Part shown: piece after piece, positions 1 to 5,630 of the stretch
Position numbering within the stretch: the stretch's first letter is position 1
Layout of the letters: each line of letters starts with the position of its first letter
Assembly (NCBI GenBank): GCA_016933985.1
Contig: JAFGTU010000347.1
Location: 1-7,390 of the forward strand
Origin: Sedimentisphaerales bacterium
GTDB lineage: Bacteria; Planctomycetota; Phycisphaerae; Sedimentisphaerales; Anaerobacaceae
Length of the DNA: 7,390 nucleotides
Reading direction: 5' to 3'
The notes under the pieces: generated by a model
Told to the model about the DNA's origin: nothing
Database searches by the model: none
What the model saw: the letters and a program-made list of their open reading frames with translations, nothing else
Position numbers and translations under genes: made by a program

Positions 1-194
1 AAGGCAAGAAGCTCCTCATCGGACTCGACTCCGACGCTCCGGGGCAGGGGCAGCGACAACCGAGGGCGAGGGTTGAATCCCTCAGTATGCGCCACATCCA
101 GACCCGCCCTTGCGCACGCCCGCTGAAAGACTTTCATCGTCTCGGCGTGGGAAAGAAACCGCAAATTGCCCCAAATTCTGAACTTCAGGAGCAC
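1..194 (-). CDS. DUF2344 / TIGR03936-type radical SAM-linked protein, N-terminal part (cut by window edge)
   Basis: Reading the minus strand from a GTG at 194-192 gives 64 codons without a stop up to the window edge. The product begins MLLKFRIWGNLRFLSHAE and continues with VFQRACARAGL, EGFNPRPRLSLPLPRSVGVE and SDEEL. The pattern 'K.R..GNLRFLSH' near the N-terminus followed by 'EGFNPRP...PLP..VGVES' is the hallmark of the DUF2344 domain, named 'radical SAM-linked' because it is usually fused to or encoded beside a B12-binding radical SAM protein (TIGR03960). Its biochemical role is not established. In many bacteria an RNase E/G gene lies nearby, so one may follow beyond the left edge (inference). 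The start is uncertain: the frame stays open upstream without an ATG, no Shine-Dalgarno sequence is visible, and GTG is chosen because it matches the usual N-terminus of the domain. A TATAAA at about 217-222 (minus strand) could be a -10 box, but I see no convincing -35. Confidence 0.85.
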   Translation of the reverse strand, partial: MLLKFRIWGNLRFLSHAETMKVFQRACARAGLDVAHTEGFNPRPRLSLPLPRSVGVESDEELLA

Positions 195-241
195 TAAAAT
201 AGTATCGTTCGTAGCTTTTATAACTCTTATCCCTGTTCGCA

Positions 242-275
242 GGCCCTAACCGGCCTTAACGGCCAAAAAAAGGCC
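242..275. repeat. GGCC-rich cluster of short near-direct repeats
   Basis: Four GGCC tetramers lie at 242-245, 252-255, 261-264 and 272-275. The first two units (GGCCCTAACC, GGCCTTAAC) are near-direct repeats, and adjacent GGCC pairs can fold into small 4-bp stems with loops of 5 to 7 nt, one loop being A7 (T7 on the minus strand). The cluster sits between the decayed beta-helix fragment and the DUF2344 gene, both minus strand. It could contribute to termination of the ribE transcript, but the stems are too short to call a terminator. The rest of the stretch between the two genes (195-255) shows nothing else I can support. Confidence 0.35.
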
Positions 276-522
276 CAGCGAACCAACATTGGTGCGGAGA
301 ATCACAGAATCCTTTTATCGGGACATTATCCCCGCACGCCGGCCAAAGACAAGTCTTTTTTGAAAAAGCCCATCTTGTGGATATTCCCATTGCGAGGAAA
401 CGCGGGTTGCCGTCAAAATCGAATGGGAAGCGCTCCGCAGTATCACCATCGCCGTCGAGGTCGAACATATCGGTGGGGATGACGCTATTGTCCCCGGCGT
501 CGATACAGGGGGACTTATTCAA
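256..522 (-). pseudogene. Remnant of a planctomycete beta-helix/surface protein C-terminal repeat
   Basis: The minus-strand frame from 522 down to a TAA at 256 encodes 88 residues. Residues 2-42 (about 519-397) read NKSPCIDAGDN, then an Asp/Gly-rich stretch with DLDGDGDTAE, then FDFDGNPRF. This is very similar to the recurring C-terminal segment of large secreted right-handed beta-helix proteins in Sedimentisphaerales, where a 'DGNPRF' block is normally followed by '..VDMGAYE'. Here the similarity stops right after NPRF, and residues 43-88 are rich in Trp, Cys and Phe and look like random reading. No initiator fits: the frame opens only through a TTG that overlaps the ribE stop (TTTTTGA). I read this as a broken fragment left by rearrangement or deletion, joined directly to the 3' end of ribE, and not a functional gene. 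Similarity is from memory of the family. Confidence 0.65.
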
Positions 523-1160
523 AAACCCAATTCTCTTAGTTTTTCGGCTGTTAATGCCCCCCCCTGTGGCAGAATGTTTTCAAGCTGCTTTTTTATTGCC
601 TTTACGATTATATCGGTTTCGATATTCACCAAATCGCCTGGTTTTGCGGTTCCGAGAGTGGTCGCCTTGAGCGTCTGCGGTATTACGGCGACGGTGAAGG
701 TCGTGCGGTCCATCGCTGCAATCGTCAGCGAAACGCCATCCACGGCGACCGAGCCTTTGACGACCATTTGGCTGAGCAGCTCAGACCCGCCGGCGAACTT
801 GATATCGGCAAATTGGCCTTGCCTCTCAACCGCCCTAACCGTCGCAGTGCCGTCGATATGCCCCAGGACGAAGTGCCCGCCGAAGCGGTCGGTGGGCTTC
901 AGGGCCGATTCCAAGTTTACCTTCGACTGCGGCTTGAGGCCTCCAATAGTCGATTTCGCCAGGGTCTCGCTGCTGACCTCGAACTCGGCGCACGAGCCTG
1001 ATATTTGCGAGATTGTCAGGCAGACGCCGTTTATTGCGATGCTGTCCCCGATTTTGGCGTCGCGGGCCAATTCGCCGAGATCGACCGCCAGCAGCATCGC
1101 TCCCTGTGCCGGGCGAGCCGATTTTACCGTGCAAATCGCTTGTATGAGTCCTGTGAACAT
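519..1160 (-). CDS. ribE: Riboflavin synthase alpha chain
   Basis: The enzyme dismutates two molecules of 6,7-dimethyl-8-ribityllumazine into riboflavin plus 5-amino-6-ribitylamino-uracil, the last step of riboflavin synthesis, in the cytoplasm, normally as a trimer. The 213-residue product is the standard length and shows the two tandem lumazine-binding barrels. The first has the N-terminal MFTGLI, GDSIAINGVCLT (38-49) with the conserved Cys47, and FEVSSETL (60-67). The second begins around GGHFVLGHIDG (94-104) and has GSVAVDGVSLT (136-146), IPQTL (160-164) and NIETD (179-183). All key motifs are intact. The ATG at 1160 is fixed by MFTGL, the invariant family start; no clear Shine-Dalgarno precedes it. 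It is transcribed away from the gene at 1299. No other riboflavin gene is in the window, and I see no FMN riboswitch in the 138-bp upstream region. Its stop abuts the decayed beta-helix fragment. Confidence 0.97.
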   Translation of the reverse strand: MFTGLIQAICTVKSARPAQGAMLLAVDLGELARDAKIGDSIAINGVCLTISQISGSCAEFEVSSETLAKSTIGGLKPQSKVNLESALKPTDRFGGHFVLGHIDGTATVRAVERQGQFADIKFAGGSELLSQMVVKGSVAVDGVSLTIAAMDRTTFTVAVIPQTLKATTLGTAKPGDLVNIETDIIVKAIKKQLENILPQGGALTAEKLRELGF

Positions 1161-1189
1161 CGAGAAACCATTCAGCCGTTCATAATACT

Positions 1190-1213
1190 GCCCGGCGCCG
1201 GCGGGCGATTTTT
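1190..1213 (+). other. GC-rich palindrome followed by a T-run in the divergent region
   Basis: GCCCG (1190-1194) and CGGGC (1202-1206) can pair around a 7-nt loop, and 1192-1201 (CCGGCGCCGG) is itself a perfect palindrome. A T-rich stretch, ATTTTTA (1208-1214), follows on the plus strand. The layout is terminator-like, yet no plus-strand gene ends here because the neighbours are divergent. It could be an operator, or could stop antisense transcripts coming through ribE. Both readings are speculative. Confidence 0.3.
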
Positions 1214-1217
1214 ACAA

Positions 1218-1246
1218 TTGAAGCAAAGCCGACGAAACGGTACAAT
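1218..1246 (+). promoter_or_regulatory. Candidate sigma-70-type promoter for the gene at 1299
   Basis: TTGAAG (1218-1223, 4 of 6 to TTGACA) and TACAAT (1241-1246, 5 of 6 to TATAAT) are separated by exactly 17 bp. A start of transcription near 1253 would leave a leader of about 46 nt before the ATG at 1299. It may also drive the downstream restriction-modification genes, since only 29 bp lie between that gene and the methyltransferase. A second -10-like TATAAG at 1251 has no matching -35. Assigned by eye only. Confidence 0.5.
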
Positions 1247-1298
1247 CAATTATAAGTTACGGATAGTCAATAATCAATGTTGGAAGGGTCGAATTGTT

Positions 1299-1829
1299 AT
1301 GAACACGTTTTGGCTGAAACTGGCGGGGATGGCCATCGCGGTTGTTGTGGCTATTATCCTGATAGGCACGCTCACCGACGGCGGCAAGAAACCGGCGCAG
1401 CCGCAGGAGCCTGAGAAGGGTTTTTCTGATATGGCGAAGCGCGACCGTGAGGTGCTGAGCGACGTTCCGCAGCCCTCCGAGCCGGGCCCCGCAGCACAAC
1501 AGAATACCAATGCTCAAAATCAGGCTGCTCAGCCGATAACCATTCCGCCCCAGCCGGTTGACGAGCCGCTGCCTGAATTCAGGAAGCTGGAATTCGAGGA
1601 AGAGGTAGAGGCGGAGAAGCTGATGGAGTGGGTCATAACCCAGCGCAGCATGGGAAGACTGCCGGTGATGGGCTATGGCGAGATGGTTCGCAAGTGCCGT
1701 GAGATAAAGCAGCGCTGGCCCGGAACGAAATATGCCTACCAGGCGACAAAGGCACTGGCCGACCTGCTGCCCAAATACCACAAGATGTACAACATCAAAC
1801 CCGAAGAAATGGACCTCAAGAAATTCTAA
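1299..1829 (+). CDS. Small membrane-anchored protein of unknown function
   Basis: I do not recognise a named family. The 176-residue product starts MNTFWLKLAG and has one hydrophobic segment (about residues 7-24, rich in Ala, Val and Ile), predicted to anchor it in the cytoplasmic membrane with most of the protein outside. Residues 27-93 are a Pro/Gln/Ala-rich, probably disordered linker. Residues 94-176 are charged and look helical. The segment around 127-158 (EMVRKCREIKQRWPGTKYA...ALADLL) resembles the last repeat of TPR-like helical proteins of the YbgF/CpoB sort, where 'P.(S/T).YA..A...L' is common; this is a weak resemblance. The ATG at 1299 is preferred over a longer open frame beginning at 1005, which would overlap ribE in antisense: GGAAGG (1282-1287) lies 11 nt upstream and the hydrophobic segment then falls at the N-terminus. 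It is divergent from ribE and ends 29 nt before the methyltransferase. Confidence 0.8.
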   Translation: MNTFWLKLAGMAIAVVVAIILIGTLTDGGKKPAQPQEPEKGFSDMAKRDREVLSDVPQPSEPGPAAQQNTNAQNQAAQPITIPPQPVDEPLPEFRKLEFEEEVEAEKLMEWVITQRSMGRLPVMGYGEMVRKCREIKQRWPGTKYAYQATKALADLLPKYHKMYNIKPEEMDLKKF

Positions 1830-1852
1830 CGGGGATAGATTAAAGGCCAAGC

Positions 1853-1870
1853 CAGCTTATGGATAAGCTG
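1853..1870 (+). promoter_or_regulatory. Perfect inverted repeat enclosing the methyltransferase start codon
   Basis: CAGCTTA (1853-1859), a 4-nt spacer TGGA (1860-1863) and TAAGCTG (1864-1870) form a perfect 7-bp stem-loop. The ATG at 1859-1861 lies across the stem-loop junction. In RNA this would partly bury the initiation site; in DNA it is an 18-bp dyad that a repressor, possibly the methyltransferase itself, could bind. Dyads and translational controls at methyltransferase starts are known ways of balancing restriction-modification expression. That this repeat acts so is inference. Confidence 0.45.
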
Positions 1871-2830
1871 TTTGAGCATAACATGCTTGATATCGACGAC
1901 GCTTTCACTGAAAGTAGCAGAATCGTTCTTTATGGCGGCGACTGTTTAGATGCGGTCAGGCAAATACCGACAGAATCAATTCAGCTTGTAATTACGTCTC
2001 CACCATACAACGTTGGCAAATCCTATGAACACAACGCGGCATTTGACGAATATCTGGGGGCTATTGAACCTGTCGTGCAAGAATTAGTAAGAGTGGTATC
2101 GCCGCAGGGCAGTCTCTGCTGGGAGGTTGGAAACTACGTGGAAAAGGGAGAGGTATTCCCGTTGGACGTATTCTACTATTCGATTTTCAAAAAACTGGGA
2201 TTGCGTCTTAGAAATCGTATTATCTGGTATTTCAATCACGGTTTGCACGCATCAAAGCGTTTCTCCGGGCGCTACGAGACTCTTCTATGGTTCACTAAGA
2301 CGGACGAATATGTATTCAATCTTGACGCGGTTCGAGTCCCATCGAAGTATCCCGGCAAGAGACACTTCAAAGGGCCTAAAAAAGGCCTGCCATCGTGCAA
2401 CCCCAGAGGGAAGAACCCGTCTGATATCTGGGAAGTAGTCGCACAGGACTGGGAACGAGAATTGTGGGACATCCCGAACGTGAAGGCGAATCACCCGGAA
2501 AAAACCGTTCATCCGTGCCAGTTTCCTATCGAACTGGTGCAACGGTGCGTTCTTGCGTTGACAAACGAGGGCGATTGGGTGCTCGATCCATTTGCAGGCG
2601 TGGGTTCTGCTCTTATAGGCGCACTTATGCACGATCGCCGGGCAATGGGTTGTGAAAAGGAAGAAGAATTTCTGAAAATCGCAAGAAAAAGAATAGAGGA
2701 TTACTATGAGGGCGTGTTGCAGGTTCGTCCCCTCGGCAGGCCTGTTCATAAGCCAAGCGGCAGAGAGAAAGTCTGCCAAGCTCCTCAGGAGTGGAGTGAA
2801 AAAGACGAAAAGGAAGTTCTGTTTAAATGA
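1859..2830 (+). CDS. Type II DNA methyltransferase, beta class (probable N4-cytosine), partner of the downstream endonuclease
   Basis: This enzyme transfers a methyl group from S-adenosylmethionine to an exocyclic amino group in DNA and so protects sites of the paired nuclease. The 323-residue product has the beta-class order: catalytic motif IV TSPPY (46-50) near the N-terminus, a variable middle region that includes the likely target-recognition part (about 125-205), motif X-like HPEKTVHPCQFP (212-223), and the SAM-binding motif I DPFAGVGS (243-250) near the C-terminus. SPPY in place of DPPY is typical of N4-cytosine enzymes, though some N6-adenine enzymes carry it, so the modified base is not certain. 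The C-terminal tail (about 286-323) is charged and not conserved in my recollection. The ATG at 1859 lacks a clear Shine-Dalgarno and lies in an inverted repeat. The stop overlaps the next gene's start by 4 bp (ATGA, 2827-2830), implying translational coupling. Two lines counted by hand give 42-45% GC, lower than neighbours, suggesting horizontal gain. Confidence 0.93.
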   Translation: MDKLFEHNMLDIDDAFTESSRIVLYGGDCLDAVRQIPTESIQLVITSPPYNVGKSYEHNAAFDEYLGAIEPVVQELVRVVSPQGSLCWEVGNYVEKGEVFPLDVFYYSIFKKLGLRLRNRIIWYFNHGLHASKRFSGRYETLLWFTKTDEYVFNLDAVRVPSKYPGKRHFKGPKKGLPSCNPRGKNPSDIWEVVAQDWERELWDIPNVKANHPEKTVHPCQFPIELVQRCVLALTNEGDWVLDPFAGVGSALIGALMHDRRAMGCEKEEEFLKIARKRIEDYYEGVLQVRPLGRPVHKPSGREKVCQAPQEWSEKDEKEVLFK

Positions 2831-3396
2831 TAATCGCAGGGACATATTCTTTCAACAACGGGCTTAACACTCTTAAGCGGCAGTATCCAAAGCTACTGGC
2901 TGAGATCAGGGAGATTATTGCTGAAGTGGATGCGGCGCGCTGCAAAACGAAGAAGAGCAAAGAGAAAACCATGCCCGGGCGCTTGTTGTACAATCCGAGA
3001 AAGTTGAACACTGCCTTTAAGAAGCAGTTTACCGCGAGGGGCTGGGTAAAGAAAAAAGTGGCGTGTGATTATCCCACAGACTTTTATGAAGCAGATTACA
3101 GGTCCAAGCCTCTGAATACTGGTGCGTTCCGCGAGATGGATTTTCTAAAGGACGACCTCGGTGTTGAGGTGCAATTCGGTAAATATGCATTCATGGTGTA
3201 TAACGTGTGCGCGAAGATGACCATTTTTCACAATCTCGGCTTCATCAATGCCGGGGTGGAAGTAGTTCCCATAAAGAACTTCGCAGACGAGATGTCAACG
3301 GGCGTGTCTTATTTTGAGCAGTTTGTCTGGGACCTCCAGAAGCGCGGCGTCGCGAATATTGATATTCCTGTGTTGATCTTGGGTATAGACAAGTAG
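2827..3396 (+). CDS. Type II restriction endonuclease, BglII/BstYI family
   Basis: The product is predicted to cut unmethylated DNA at a GATC-centred hexamer. The 189 residues follow the BstYI pattern as I recall it: N-terminal GTYSFNNGL (5-13), KSKEKTMPGRLLYNP (43-57), LNTAFK (60-65), RGW (71-73), then the catalytic block MDFLKDDLGVEVQFGKYAF (104-122) and GVEVVPIK (143-150), MSTGVSYFEQ (156-165), and PVLILGI (181-187). Asp105, Glu114 and Gln116 have the same spacing (9 and 11) as the BglII active site, where Gln replaces the usual Lys of the PD-(D/E)xK fold; so Gln116 is a family trait, not a defect. BstYI (about 203 residues) cuts RGATCY and BglII (223) cuts AGATCT. This shorter relative may share or vary that target. 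Start and partner are set by the 4-bp overlap with the methyltransferase gene. Tandem stops (TAG TAA) end it. No control (C) protein gene is visible. Confidence 0.92.
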   Translation: MIIAGTYSFNNGLNTLKRQYPKLLAEIREIIAEVDAARCKTKKSKEKTMPGRLLYNPRKLNTAFKKQFTARGWVKKKVACDYPTDFYEADYRSKPLNTGAFREMDFLKDDLGVEVQFGKYAFMVYNVCAKMTIFHNLGFINAGVEVVPIKNFADEMSTGVSYFEQFVWDLQKRGVANIDIPVLILGIDK

Positions 3397-3460
3397 TAAG
3401 GGCTATTTCCGGTCTCGTTTGCAAAACTGGACAGAACGGCATTCTTGGAGCAAAGTATTG

Positions 3461-4351
3461 ATGAGCGGCACAATATCAACGGCTAATATACCTGTGATTT
3501 CTATTACTGCCGATTGCCTGCCGGAGGCCTGGGAGAAGGCTGTCCTGGCGGTTTGGGACCGGGGGCTTGAGGTCAAGACGCAGTACGATAAGCCCAACGA
3601 CCCACCGAGCAGGGATGCGACTGTTATGGTTGCCGTAAGCGATCCGTTCAACGAGCCTCGGATTCACAAGAATTTCCCCGGCGGGCCGGAGGAGCTTGAG
3701 TCTTATCAGCAGGAGGTTGTCGGCGGGATCCACGACCACTGGATCGACCCGGCGGCGGGCAAATGGACATACACATATCACGAGCGGTTGTTCGCATACT
3801 CACCCGTAGAAGACATACGCGGTGCCGATTCGCCCAAACCGTTTCGCAACGTGAACCAGATTCAGTATATTATCGATTGTCTATCGAGGGCCGGGCACAG
3901 CCGGCGGGCGCAGGCGATAACCTGGATGCCGACGGCAGACCCGGAAACGGACGATCCGCCCTGCCTTCAAAGGATATGGTGCCGACTGGTGGCCAATGAA
4001 GCCGGCGAGCTGTCACTGAATATGAATACGCACTGGCGCAGCAGAGACCTCTACAAGGCATGGTTTATGAACGTCTATGCCCTCACCGACCTCCAGCGGA
4101 TCATCGCCGAAGGCATCTCCGAGGCCAAAGGCGCGCCCGTGAGGGTTGGCAGGTATGTCGATATCAGCGATTCGCTGCACATCTACGGCAGCTACTTCAG
4201 GGAGGTGGAATGCGAAGCCGAGAAGATGCGGAGAAGCCCCTTTACCGAACGCGCCTGGCGGAGCGACCACCCCGCCTTTGAAATGATGACGCTCGAAGCA
4301 AGGGAGAACCTGGCCAAAGACCCCGACTGGTACGCCAAGGCCAGAAGTTGA
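3461..4351 (+). CDS. Thymidylate synthase-family enzyme (dUMP type by conserved residues)
   Basis: It probably methylates dUMP to dTMP using methylenetetrahydrofolate. Numbering from the ATG at 3461 (296 residues), the ligand set known from E. coli ThyA is present: SRR.....W (147-155; phosphate-binding arginines and Trp), catalytic Cys168 in DDPPC, RSRD (193-196), Asn204, and H.Y (His240, Tyr242) in ISDSLHIYG. Asn204 lies 8 residues after the RS.D aspartate, as in ThyA, where Asn marks dUMP and Asp marks dCMP enzymes. The N-terminal 100 residues are unlike classical ThyA and include YTYHERLF (104-111), so this is a divergent branch, perhaps nearer to the forms found in archaea and other planctomycetes (recollection). 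The ATG at 3461 has GGAG at 3447-3450, 10 nt upstream; an upstream TTG (3419) would add 14 unlikely residues. It lies 64 nt after the endonuclease stop. Its GC content (62% in one counted line) is host-like, so it is probably resident, not part of the restriction cassette. Confidence 0.85.
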   Translation: MSGTISTANIPVISITADCLPEAWEKAVLAVWDRGLEVKTQYDKPNDPPSRDATVMVAVSDPFNEPRIHKNFPGGPEELESYQQEVVGGIHDHWIDPAAGKWTYTYHERLFAYSPVEDIRGADSPKPFRNVNQIQYIIDCLSRAGHSRRAQAITWMPTADPETDDPPCLQRIWCRLVANEAGELSLNMNTHWRSRDLYKAWFMNVYALTDLQRIIAEGISEAKGAPVRVGRYVDISDSLHIYGSYFREVECEAEKMRRSPFTERAWRSDHPAFEMMTLEARENLAKDPDWYAKARS

Positions 4352-4353
4352 AC

Positions 4354-4470
4354 ATGGCTTTTGCCGTAGATGCGGGCCTTGCGGCCGCCGGCTTCTTCAT
4401 AACGCCCATGTACTTGCGTGGGATTAAAGAGAATAGAGAATCCACGACGGAAATATTGTGGACTTCTTAG
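4354..4470 (+). CDS. Possible 38-residue small ORF after the thymidylate synthase gene
   Basis: An ATG at 4354, 2 nt after the thymidylate synthase stop, opens a frame that ends with TAG at 4468-4470. The product starts MAFAVDAGLAAAGFFITPMY, mildly hydrophobic at the N-terminus and polar after about residue 22 (IKENRESTTE). I recognise no family. No separate Shine-Dalgarno is evident, though close coupling to the previous stop could allow reinitiation. It may equally be chance reading through the intergenic region. Confidence 0.2.
   Translation: MAFAVDAGLAAAGFFITPMYLRGIKENRESTTEILWTS
4417..4463 (+). other. Possible alternative RNA hairpins between the thymidylate synthase and lipoprotein genes
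   Basis: CGTGGGATT (4417-4425) pairs with AATCCACG (4439-4446) over 8 bp with one bulged G and a 13-nt loop. The TCCAC within that 3' arm (4441-4445) can instead pair with GTGGA (4459-4463). The two folds exclude each other. There is no T-run after either, so they are not a standard terminator. The remainder of the 212-bp gap (4471-4563) contains no promoter that I can defend. Confidence 0.3.
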
Positions 4471-4563
4471 CGTTTGGAGCCGATTCTTAGGGTAAAGTGA
4501 ATTCTTTCGGGCCAGCCTATCTGTGCGTGATTCCGGTTTGTCGCGGAATAAGCTGGGTGGTTT

Positions 4564-5625
4564 ATGGAAGGTATTGTGTTGAAAAGAGTTGCGCTCGTTT
4601 CGATTGTCGTGTTGTTGTGCATAGCGGGGTGCTCGCGGTTCGGCAGGAATAAATCCGATGAAGGTGGGTATGCTCAGACGCTCGGCACGAGCGGTGGAAT
4701 GGCGGCGTATTTGCAGAATCAGGCCCTGGCGGAGTTGGAGTCGGTCGAACCCTGGCAGAGCAAGTACGGGGACGGATTGAAACTGACGACCACCCACTAC
4801 GAGATTCTCACGACGCTCTTCGAGCCGTTGATGCTGCGTCAGCTTCCGCGGTTTATGGAGTCGGCATATCGCGGCTACAAGGACCAGTTGCCCGAGCCGA
4901 TCGAGACGACGAATAAATTCACAATATATCTCTTCGCCCACCGCGAGCAGTGGGAGGATTTCACCAGGGGCTTCACCGGCGAGCGCGCCGAATTGTTCTG
5001 CAAGATACAGGCAGGGGCCTATTGCCATAACGATACGTGCGTGACGTACAATATCGGAAGGAGCAGGACCTTCTCGGCGCTGGGGCATGAAGGCTGGCAT
5101 CAGTTCAACGGCAGGCACTTCGAGTATCGGCTGCCGAGCTGGCTCGACGAAGGCGTCGCGATGCTGTTTGAGCAGTACAGAGTTGACGGCGAGCAGTTCT
5201 ATTTTGAGCCCGGCCGGAACGAGTATCGCCTGGATGCGCTGGCGGCGGCGCTCAAGAAGAAGCGAATAATCCGGCTGAAGGACCTGCTGGCCACAAACCC
5301 CGGCGAGGTGCTCGCTACGGACGAACAAGATGCGGTGATGGCGTTTTACAGCCAGTCATACGCGCTGGTGCGGTTTTTGCGGGAAGCTGAGAACGGCCGG
5401 AGGCTCAGCGCATATCGCCGGCTGCTGCGGGATGGGCTGCGGGGGGACTGGCCGATAGATAATGTCAGCAGGAGAATCGCCCGCGATAGAAACGAGCCGA
5501 GAACCGTATTGTGGAACCGAATCGTGGGGACCGGATTGTTCGAGAAGTACATCGACGAAGATATCGAGAAGATCGAGAAGCAGTACATCGCGTACTGCAG
5601 AAATATAGTCGAAGGCTTGGATTGA
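4564..5625 (+). CDS. DUF1570-type zinc-metalloprotease lipoprotein
   Basis: The product (353 residues) is a predicted exported lipoprotein. A basic start (KR, 7-8), a hydrophobic core (9-19) and the lipobox IAGC with Cys23 show a signal peptidase II site. The mature protein contains HEGWH (175-179), a classic HExxH zinc motif, followed by WLDEGVAML (193-201) in which Glu196 is a fitting third zinc ligand, the gluzincin pattern of the DUF1570/MA-clan peptidases common in planctomycetes. Its substrate is unknown; it presumably acts outside the cytoplasmic membrane. The start is ambiguous: the ATG at 4564 has GGGTGG 4 nt upstream, but in-frame GTG (4576) and TTG (4579) follow a GGAAGG (4566-4571) at 4 and 7 nt, and the TTG start gives a cleaner signal peptide beginning MKRVALVS. 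The maf gene begins 5 nt after the stop, so the two are probably cotranscribed. Confidence 0.88.
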   Translation: MEGIVLKRVALVSIVVLLCIAGCSRFGRNKSDEGGYAQTLGTSGGMAAYLQNQALAELESVEPWQSKYGDGLKLTTTHYEILTTLFEPLMLRQLPRFMESAYRGYKDQLPEPIETTNKFTIYLFAHREQWEDFTRGFTGERAELFCKIQAGAYCHNDTCVTYNIGRSRTFSALGHEGWHQFNGRHFEYRLPSWLDEGVAMLFEQYRVDGEQFYFEPGRNEYRLDALAAALKKKRIIRLKDLLATNPGEVLATDEQDAVMAFYSQSYALVRFLREAENGRRLSAYRRLLRDGLRGDWPIDNVSRRIARDRNEPRTVLWNRIVGTGLFEKYIDEDIEKIEKQYIAYCRNIVEGLD

Positions 5626-5630
5626 CCGAC

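Noticed and set aside
114..193. Clean start of the DUF2344 gene at the internal ATG (in ETMKVFQ)
   Set aside because: That start would remove the conserved KFRIWGNLRFLSH block, so the GTG upstream is preferred.
574..1185. Plus-strand open frame of 203 codons across ribE
   Set aside because: It is antisense to an intact riboflavin synthase and has no recognisable features.
1161..1298. FMN riboswitch upstream of ribE
   Set aside because: The conserved RFN-element sequence blocks are not recognisable, and the 138 bp are shared with a divergent promoter.
1257..1850. Minus-strand open frame of 197 codons opposite the membrane-anchored protein gene
   Set aside because: It is Leu/Arg-rich antisense reading; the plus-strand gene has a signal-anchor, ribosome site and promoter.
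2285..2845. Minus-strand open frame of 186 codons opposite the methyltransferase gene
   Set aside because: The plus strand has clear methyltransferase motifs and this frame has none; a C-protein-like helix-turn-helix was looked for and not seen.
3461..4351. Thymidylate synthase-like gene as a base-modifying component of the restriction cassette
   Set aside because: Asn204 and host-like GC favour ordinary dTMP synthesis; a 64-nt gap, the tandem stops before it and its own ribosome site separate it from the endonuclease gene.
4192..5328. Long minus-strand open frame (378 codons) opposite the thymidylate synthase end and the lipoprotein gene
   Set aside because: It overlaps two well-supported plus-strand genes, shows no family motifs, and has the Arg/Leu-rich content typical of the antisense of GC-rich coding DNA.
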